Below the pieces are notes generated by a model. The model was not told where the DNA came from, searched no databases, and was given only the letters and a program-made list of their open reading frames with translations. This document shows, piece by piece, positions 7,701-11,000 of a DNA stretch of 11,000 nucleotides. Made by a program: the position numbers and the translations under genes. The stretch spans positions 1 through 11,000 of the forward strand of contig CAKQFF010000053.1 in assembly GCA_934230685.1 (NCBI GenBank), read 5' to 3'. The first letter of the stretch is position 1, and each line of letters starts with the position of its first letter. This DNA is from an uncultured Prevotella sp. (GTDB taxonomy: Bacteria > Bacteroidota > Bacteroidia > Bacteroidales > Bacteroidaceae).

Positions 7701-8722
7701 CTTGTGCCATCTTCGCCCATCAGCATATAAGAAAGACGATGGAAACCATCTGAGAGTTTTGTCAAGTCGAGGTCGAAGTGAAACAGATTTCCGTTCATTG
7801 TTCCTGCTTGTGAGAAATGCTCATCGCCATCAATCGAATAAAGACATTTCATTGATTTCCTTTCATCAGCTGTCTGCGCGCGGAAGAAGAATCCTTCTCT
7901 AAGGCTCGATGCCGCACCCGATTCTGTTACCACAAAAGCCTGTGCCTTGTGGAGACCAGGAATCATATCGTTGGCATCAAGAGTCCAGTTTACAATACCA
8001 CCACGTGTAGGCACTTTCTCCTGTTTGTACATACTGCCGTCAATCATCAATACGCAGGTCATATAATCTACACCTTGTGTCTGTGGAACCTTGATGAACA
8101 CTTTCGTCTGTGGACAACTTATACCTGAAGCCTCTATCTGACCTTGAATCACATGGAAGCCGTCACTAAGTTTACTAACGTCGATATCAATAGGCTGTCC
8201 TGTATATTCACCAGTTATCATTGTCTTCACATCATAATCAAACCATAGGCGATATACACTTTTAGTCACGATAGGTTGCTTCCAAAATAGTGAAGTCTTT
8301 GGTGTTCCAGCCAACACGCCGTCAGTAATTGTCATGGTATGAATTATATGCATACCATCGCTGAGACTTTTTGCGTCAATATCAATAAGTCCATTTGTTG
8401 TACTAACAGTTTTCAAATTGTTTATATCATCGTCAAACCAATATTTCAACTCTATGTTTTTATTATTTGGCATTTTGACGAAATATTGAGTGACAGGCGA
8501 ACTCCATACGTCCTCCGTATCCTTAACCTGAAAATACATTATATGGAAACTACTTTCCAAACTACTTATATCCAGGTCCATTTGCCACGCATTATCTTCC
8601 GATATACCTGTCTGCATGGTACTCTCATCACCATCAAACCAACATCGATAGCTATACGTGGTCTGTCCTCTTGCTATCCAATGGACACATAAGAACAGAA
8701 TGAACAATAAATATTTTTGCAT
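4790..8722 (-). CDS. Large secreted multidomain repeat protein ending in a dockerin
   Basis: 1310 residues. The signal peptide is 1-19 (IARG, then Q20). Five tandem modules of about 60 residues follow at 25-85, 92-150, 157-213, 222-282 and 292-352, and a degenerate sixth starts at 362. Typical modules open with an aromatic/hydrophobic YxxWFD-like motif, continue with SLSDGxH and close with a short strand before a Pro. About 465-550 looks like a PPC-type beta domain; 555-785 holds two Ig/CARDB-like regions. 795-945 is helix-rich with nine Cys. A beta domain starting with SLDPND (953-958) runs to about 1130, followed by an Fn3-like domain (1138-1230). The dockerin at 1233-1288 has two calcium loops: D1235, N1237, D1239, N1243, D1246 and D1267, S1269, D1271, N1275, D1278. 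A basic tail ends the protein. There is no T9SS tail. It lies 35 bp after the beta-helix gene and overlaps the next gene by 4 bp. No enzymatic domain is recognised, so a structural or adhesive surface role is most likely. Confidence 0.94.
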   Translation of the reverse strand: MQKYLLFILFLCVHWIARGQTTYSYRCWFDGDESTMQTGISEDNAWQMDLDISSLESSFHIMYFQVKDTEDVWSSPVTQYFVKMPNNKNIELKYWFDDDINNLKTVSTTNGLIDIDAKSLSDGMHIIHTMTITDGVLAGTPKTSLFWKQPIVTKSVYRLWFDYDVKTMITGEYTGQPIDIDVSKLSDGFHVIQGQIEASGISCPQTKVFIKVPQTQGVDYMTCVLMIDGSMYKQEKVPTRGGIVNWTLDANDMIPGLHKAQAFVVTESGAASSLREGFFFRAQTADERKSMKCLYSIDGDEHFSQAGTMNGNLFHFDLDLTKLSDGFHRLSYMLMGEDGTSSKVMSAFFIKTPVGGDGVMQYDYWLNDNEANRKINKLDKRVNPLKVITLLPVDPMPIRSSCFHFEVGKDNKPMMYAKNDLHMRFYDVAGRLTETSRQFVDYKVSEEVKNIKPIIGMEGSMNAEKPSDNNILWYSMSAAIGDSIAVRSSMASTLQVFSPSGKEVYSGSGSESVGYGGFHAGEEGTYYVALHDVTGTNSNNISLDYLHLDKYDVIGQNVKVVGDAGYSTITFDGNGFDSLTSIDLIGKDNVTIKSVDINHLHDYQIEAMFDFKDVALGQYDMVFHFADEDRTFAKGVVVEESKDITITTNVQYPNQYLRNSNAVYTLTLTNKGNSTAYAVPVYTYISTPTRDGISKIKIDGINIPGIFDKVDLSGYTKSERKQLIDNAESLGDERIFIRQMVKSGEADSLYVRSGYLFVNLAPNSSKNITFTLTGNETIDVEFTIPEDWMKFTDKESALQNGVWEQYCCIKDRIECLGSILGNPVSLANTLTSALECPHQNALDIVESAVGSMNKLISTTGTVYCSKNNVDLKYWERLKKFASCIDVSSTLTACIQNALPKLDVNKWYLANKIASSFGADNLLTAVNCLTAFSTPIPNCPPVPPIGGKTNPVNSLDPNDIYGYLSESGSKYIRKGLDKVSYTIEFENDPEFATASAHEVTVSDVLDGRYFDLNSFVPTSVKVGDKFVSLNPETSNVITIDMRPEINAIAQVEIDYDSSKGVANWKFSSLDPMTMEKTDNPMSGFLPVNSNGNGIGEVTFDIALKQDFNDGDEISNSATITFDLEEPIETPVWTNVVDAVAPQSEITFAASQDGIVTLRFNAEDNRSGVWKYNLYVQETEGGKWTKVEDEITTSEYKFKGYPGFDYGFCVMAVDMAGNVEQKELTREISQATFKYGDANGDGKVNSEDISLAVEYYIKGNAALNFAATDISKDGKINSEDISLMVDVYTFSSLDKQKSKARRKRLTNKIITQ

Positions 8723-8757
8723 AATTATATCTATGCTTTTGTTTTCTTTCTTCGTGT

Positions 8758-9762
8758 TTATTCAGCACTCTTTACTTCGATGTCAACACTTAGTTTTCCA
8801 TCAGCTGTTGTCTTTGAAGCAACATTAAATTTACTGATTTGAGGATTGGTAGGAGTAGGACTATACGGGAGGTTGCCACCGTAAATACCTACTTCCTTGC
8901 CGTCAAGACCTGTAAGAATACTTTTGGCTTCTTCCTTGAGCTTAAAATCATTGCTGTCTGAAACAGTTCCTTTGAGATTCGCAACTCGTTCGTCATCTAT
9001 TGGAATTCGTATATTTGTAGAATTATTAATACCCGAAATGGCTTTTTCTATAGAACTTACAAAAAGATTATTATAGTAAACTGAAGACGAATGGGCTATG
9101 TCATATCTACTTGATGTTCCATTTATTAGAATACAATTTTTATATTCAGATAAGGTCATACCACAACCATAATTTGAAATAATTGTATTGTTGAAAGAAA
9201 AATTACATTTATTTGAATTACCTTCAGTTACTTGTTTAAGTACACAATTGACAAAAGAGACAGAACCTTGACACATATAAAATTCATCTGTAACTCTGCA
9301 ATGAACAAAGGAAAGATCTTTCCATATAAATTCACTATTACTATAAGTAATTTTATTAAATCTATCCTTTAAAAACATCGCATTATTCAAGTTTCTAATA
9401 GTGATAGTTTGATTGCCATAAATACCCTCAATTATCAATCTACCATTAGCATTGTCCGCGATATCAATCACATAGTCACCAGCAAGAACTGTTGGCTCTG
9501 TATGTGCATCAGTATCAATAAACATACCAGCTCCTCTAAGTGTGATGGCTTTTTTGATATCAACAGCATTGAAGACACCTGACGAAAGGGTTATTACATC
9601 TCCGACATTTGCTGCCGCATAAGCTTGTTGCAAAGCATTTGCGCCATAAAAGGTTGATACAGTGCCTTCATGATTGAGGGTTGCAAGTTGTGACGACTGT
9701 GCCTTAGCTGTAGTGACACACATAGTCACTAAAGCCATAAATAAAACTATAAACTTTTTCAT
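8758..9762 (-). CDS. Secreted right-handed parallel beta-helix protein
   Basis: 334 residues with a signal peptide (MKKFIVLFMALVTMCVTTAKA, cut after A21). Residues about 30-80 have the start typical of pectate-lyase-like folds: YGANALQQAYAAANVGDVITLSSGVF, then KAITLRGAGM. About 90-260 is a run of short strands with stacked Ile/Val/Phe and Asn turns (NLNNAMF, SFVHCRV, SVSFVNCVL, FSFNNTIIS, YKNCILING, VYYNNLFVS), with several Cys at similar rung positions. No pectate-lyase active-site pattern is visible, so binding or a structural role is as likely as catalysis. The end, TPTNPQISKFNV and then DGKLSVDIEVKSAE, is a distinct tail without T9SS or dockerin features. It is the first gene of the four-gene operon. 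The start has an A-rich leader (CCCTAAACAAA) and no Shine-Dalgarno. No promoter is visible between it and the RNA locus upstream. Confidence 0.91.
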   Translation of the reverse strand: MKKFIVLFMALVTMCVTTAKAQSSQLATLNHEGTVSTFYGANALQQAYAAANVGDVITLSSGVFNAVDIKKAITLRGAGMFIDTDAHTEPTVLAGDYVIDIADNANGRLIIEGIYGNQTITIRNLNNAMFLKDRFNKITYSNSEFIWKDLSFVHCRVTDEFYMCQGSVSFVNCVLKQVTEGNSNKCNFSFNNTIISNYGCGMTLSEYKNCILINGTSSRYDIAHSSSVYYNNLFVSSIEKAISGINNSTNIRIPIDDERVANLKGTVSDSNDFKLKEEAKSILTGLDGKEVGIYGGNLPYSPTPTNPQISKFNVASKTTADGKLSVDIEVKSAE

Positions 9763-9841
9763 TTTGTTTAGGGTTTATATATGCCTATAGACTCTTCGGA
9801 TTCAGCTAATTTAATTTTTGGTGTTGAAATAATCATATACG

Positions 9842-9937
9842 AAAAAAGGCGCAGGAGTCTGTTTCTTGCTTATCTCAAGGACACAGGCCTTCGCATTGCC
9901 TACCCAACCGAGATAAGCAACGCAGCCAGCCCACGCC
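9842..9937 (-). terminator. Hairpin B with T-run, probable 3' end of the RNA
   Basis: The closing stem GGCGTGGG/CCTGCGCC (8 pairs, two of them wobbles) ends one base before six consecutive T on the minus strand. The inner stem TTGCTTATCTC/GAGATAAGCAA is perfect over 11 bp. The loop is much longer than in a classic intrinsic terminator, which lowers confidence. If termination is partial, read-through would express the beta-helix operon. Confidence 0.5.
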
Positions 9938-10147
9938 CATGTACGTATATACACAGCCATAGCCCTAAACACCAATATACGCACATGTCATACCCATACA
10001 TGAATATACGGATATGACAATACGACAATTGATGCAGACCATAGCCTACAATAATCGTACTAACGCAGGCGTTTGTCGTTGCCTAATCTTCGGTTGGATT
10101 GGAAGTTGCGAAGTTCGTGTCCTTAAAGATTAGCGTCTGAAAACGCC
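9848..10147. repeat. 300-bp imperfect inverted repeat made of two homologous hairpin units
   Basis: The unit read rightward at about 10068-10147 and the unit read leftward at 9937-9848 share blocks in the same order: CGTTGC, an ATCT-type stem half, GGTTGG, TGCGAA, GTGTCCTT, and then the complementary stem half. They are arranged symmetrically around a palindrome centred near 10002 (9986-10019). Weaker similarity extends between the units and the centre, for example GGxTATGACA on both sides. Confidence 0.7.
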
Positions 10148-10199
10148 ATTTCCCATAAAGATGCCTACCACGTTCCCCACTGGGACTGGCATGCGTCTG

Positions 10200-10230
10200 C
10201 AAAGTTAGGCAAATATTTTCAACCTGCAAA
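10200..10230 (-). promoter_or_regulatory. Canonical Bacteroidetes promoter for the RNA locus
   Basis: On the minus strand TTTG (10230-10227), a 19-bp spacer and TAACTTTG (10207-10200) match the TTTG / TAnnTTTG consensus with ideal spacing, the same layout as the tRNA-Thr promoter at 127-157. It lies downstream of the rplQ terminator and points to a new transcript. The next protein start in its direction is about 430 nt away at 9762. Confidence 0.8.
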
Positions 10231-10330
10231 TAATATAAGAATAAAAATGCGAAGATTTTAAAACAATGGGATTTCATTGTAACTAATAGATGTTACAATA
10301 AGGAGGAAAAAGAATATAAGGTATAAAACC

Positions 10331-10371
10331 GAAAAAAGGTCTGGCAGAACCCTTGGGTTCCGTCAGACCTT
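10331..10371 (-). terminator. Intrinsic terminator of the rpoA-rplQ operon
   Basis: On the minus strand a stem AAGGTCTG-CGGAACCC pairs with GGGTTC-GCCAGACCTT (10371-10336, one A/C mismatch and one G-U pair) and is followed directly by a T-run (the paired TT continues into TTTT). It lies about 32 bp after the rplQ stop codon. This is a textbook Rho-independent terminator and closes the ribosomal operon before the RNA promoter. Confidence 0.87.
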
Positions 10372-10403
10372 CCTTGTATTGAGATAAAGTCGATAAAATC
10401 GAA

Positions 10404-10883
10404 TTATTCAGCCTTAGCCTCTTCTGTAGCTGGAGTCTCAGCAACAGGAGCCTCAGTAGCCTCTGCAGCAGACTTGCGGCTACGGCGAGTCTTCTTGCCA
10501 GCCTTAGCAGTCTTAGCCATGTTCTCGTCGAAGTCAACGAGCTCGATGAATGCGATAGCAGCAGCGTCACCCTTACGAGTACCGAGCTTGATAACGCGAG
10601 TATAGCCACCGGGACGGTCGCCCACCTTCTCAGCTACAGTGCTGAAAAGCTCCTTGATGGCATACTTGTTCTGGAGGTAGCTGAATACTACACGACGAGA
10701 GTTTGTGCTGTCGTCCTTGCAGCGTGTGATCAGCGGCTCTACATACATCTTCAAGGCCTTTGCCTTGGCGAGGGTCGTAGTGATTCTTTTGTGCATAATC
10801 AACGAAACTGCCATGTTAGCAAGCATAGCATTGCGGTGAGATGCAGTACGGCCCAGGTGGTTGAATTTCTTATTGTGTCTCAT
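10404..10883 (-). CDS. rplQ: 50S ribosomal protein L17
   Basis: 159 residues. The L17 core covers about 1-120: [20 protein letters not shown] at the start, [19 protein letters not shown] in the middle, and [21 protein letters not shown] with FIELV near the end of the core. L17 is a 23S rRNA-binding protein near the exit tunnel and is usually about 120-130 residues. The extra C-terminal tail is first Lys/Arg-rich ([11 protein letters not shown]) and then Ala/Glu/Pro-rich ([21 protein letters not shown]), as commonly seen in Bacteroidetes. It starts 6 bp after the rpoA stop with an A-rich leader (TAAAACAAA) and no Shine-Dalgarno. rpoA-rplQ is the conserved end of the alpha/S4 operon. Confidence 0.98.
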   Translation of the reverse strand: MRHNKKFNHLGRTASHRNAMLANMAVSLIMHKRITTTLAKAKALKMYVEPLITRCKDDSTNSRRVVFSYLQNKYAIKELFSTVAEKVGDRPGGYTRVIKLGTRKGDAAAIAFIELVDFDENMAKTAKAGKKTRRSRKSAAEATEAPVAETPATEEAKAE

Positions 10884-10889
10884 TTTGTT

Positions 10890-11000
10890 TTATTCTTTAT
10901 CTAATTTGTATTGAGAAATGTCAGTTCCAAACGACAGATTCAGACTCTCGAGCAAATCATCAAGCTCTGAAAGCGATTTCTTACCGAAGTTGCGGAACTT
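10890..11000 (-). CDS. rpoA: RNA polymerase alpha subunit, C-terminal end (partial)
   Basis: The last 36 codons of rpoA are present: [21 protein letters not shown], then [15 protein letters not shown] and a TAA stop at 10892-10890. RNFGKKSL is the hallmark of the alpha C-terminal domain, the module that contacts UP elements and activators. The gene is cut only by the window edge and the frame reaches position 11000 unbroken. It lies directly upstream of rplQ, as in nearly all Bacteroidetes. Confidence 0.97.
   Translation of the reverse strand, partial: KFRNFGKKSLSELDDLLESLNLSFGTDISQYKLDKE

Larger units (their letters stand above)
9842..10194 (-). ncRNA. Candidate structured non-coding RNA of about 350 nt (or long operon leader)
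   Basis: A canonical promoter (10200-10230) predicts a leftward start near 10193. From there the RNA can form a 5' hairpin (ATGCC/GGCAT with an inner TCCC/GGGA), hairpin A (10147-10068: GGCGTTT/AAACGCC outside, CTAATCTT/AAGATTAG inside), a central hairpin (10019-9986: TGTCATA/TATGACA) and hairpin B (9937-9848: GGCGTGGG/CCTGCGCC outside, TTGCTTATCTC/GAGATAAGCAA inside), directly followed by six T at 9847-9842. Hairpins A and B are homologous but inverted, so the RNA could also fold as one long rod. No convincing protein frame exists here. The rplQ transcript is closed off by its own terminator upstream. The hallmarks of tmRNA (T-arm GGTTCGA) and RNase P RNA (GGAAAGTCC, ACAGAAA) are absent. The layout of promoter, structure and terminator next to a ribosomal protein gene recalls the Bacteroidales-1 motif, known mainly downstream of the L20 gene, and also 6S-like rods; neither identity is established. 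Confidence 0.62.

Noticed and set aside
9781..10017. Rightward 78-codon open frame in the gap upstream of the beta-helix gene
   Set aside because: It overlaps the RNA structures on the opposite strand, has low-complexity Tyr/His-rich composition from the palindromic DNA, and no promoter or neighbour supports it.
9842..10194. tmRNA, RNase P RNA or cobalamin riboswitch
   Set aside because: There is no GGTTCGA T-arm, no GGAAAGTCC/ACAGAAA core and no complete B12 box; the CCACTGGGACTGG stretch is explained by the 5' hairpin.
10083..10277. Leftward 64-codon open frame
   Set aside because: It spans the promoter box and hairpin A, and its composition is not protein-like.

Overview
The window looks like a chromosomal segment of a Bacteroidales bacterium, most likely Prevotella/Segatella-like. 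The reasons are: the rpoA-rplQ pair with an RplQ that carries an Ala/Glu-rich tail; a xerC-type recombinase, hpf and tRNA-Thr(TGU) in a row, which in Bacteroidales normally leads into tuf (outside this window); promoters of the Bacteroidetes type (TTTG, a 19-bp spacer, TAnnTTTG); almost no Shine-Dalgarno sequences; and secreted proteins with type IX secretion (T9SS) tail and dockerin modules.

Layout. 1-1405 is core and reads leftward: xerC-like tyrosine recombinase, hpf, then tRNA-Thr with its own promoter. 1636-3228 holds a rightward gene for an AAA-ATPase-like/PD-(D/E)XK protein of a family expanded in Bacteroidetes. It is followed by 3.5 copies of a 22-bp AT-rich tandem repeat and a near-perfect palindrome between convergent genes. 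3440-9762 is a tightly packed leftward operon of four genes: a secreted parallel beta-helix protein, a 1310-residue repeat protein ending in a dockerin, a 383-residue protein with a cohesin-like N-terminal half and a T9SS-like tail, and a 65-residue acidic peptide with no signal peptide. The last three genes are separated by -4 and +4 bp. 9763-10403 has no protein gene. It contains a canonical promoter, two homologous hairpins in inverted orientation around a central palindrome, and a T-run. I read this as an independently transcribed structured RNA of about 350 nt, or a very long operon leader. 10404-11000 holds rplQ with a strong intrinsic terminator and the 3' end of rpoA.

How it fits together. 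The flanks are housekeeping genes for transcription, translation, ribosome hibernation and chromosome dimer resolution. The accessory middle encodes an exported multi-protein set. My working idea is that the dockerin of the 1310-residue protein and the cohesin-like half of the 383-residue protein could join these into a surface complex anchored or exported through T9SS, with the beta-helix protein and the small peptide as partners. That is inference. The strongest candidate for something undescribed is the structured RNA locus, with the four-gene surface operon second.
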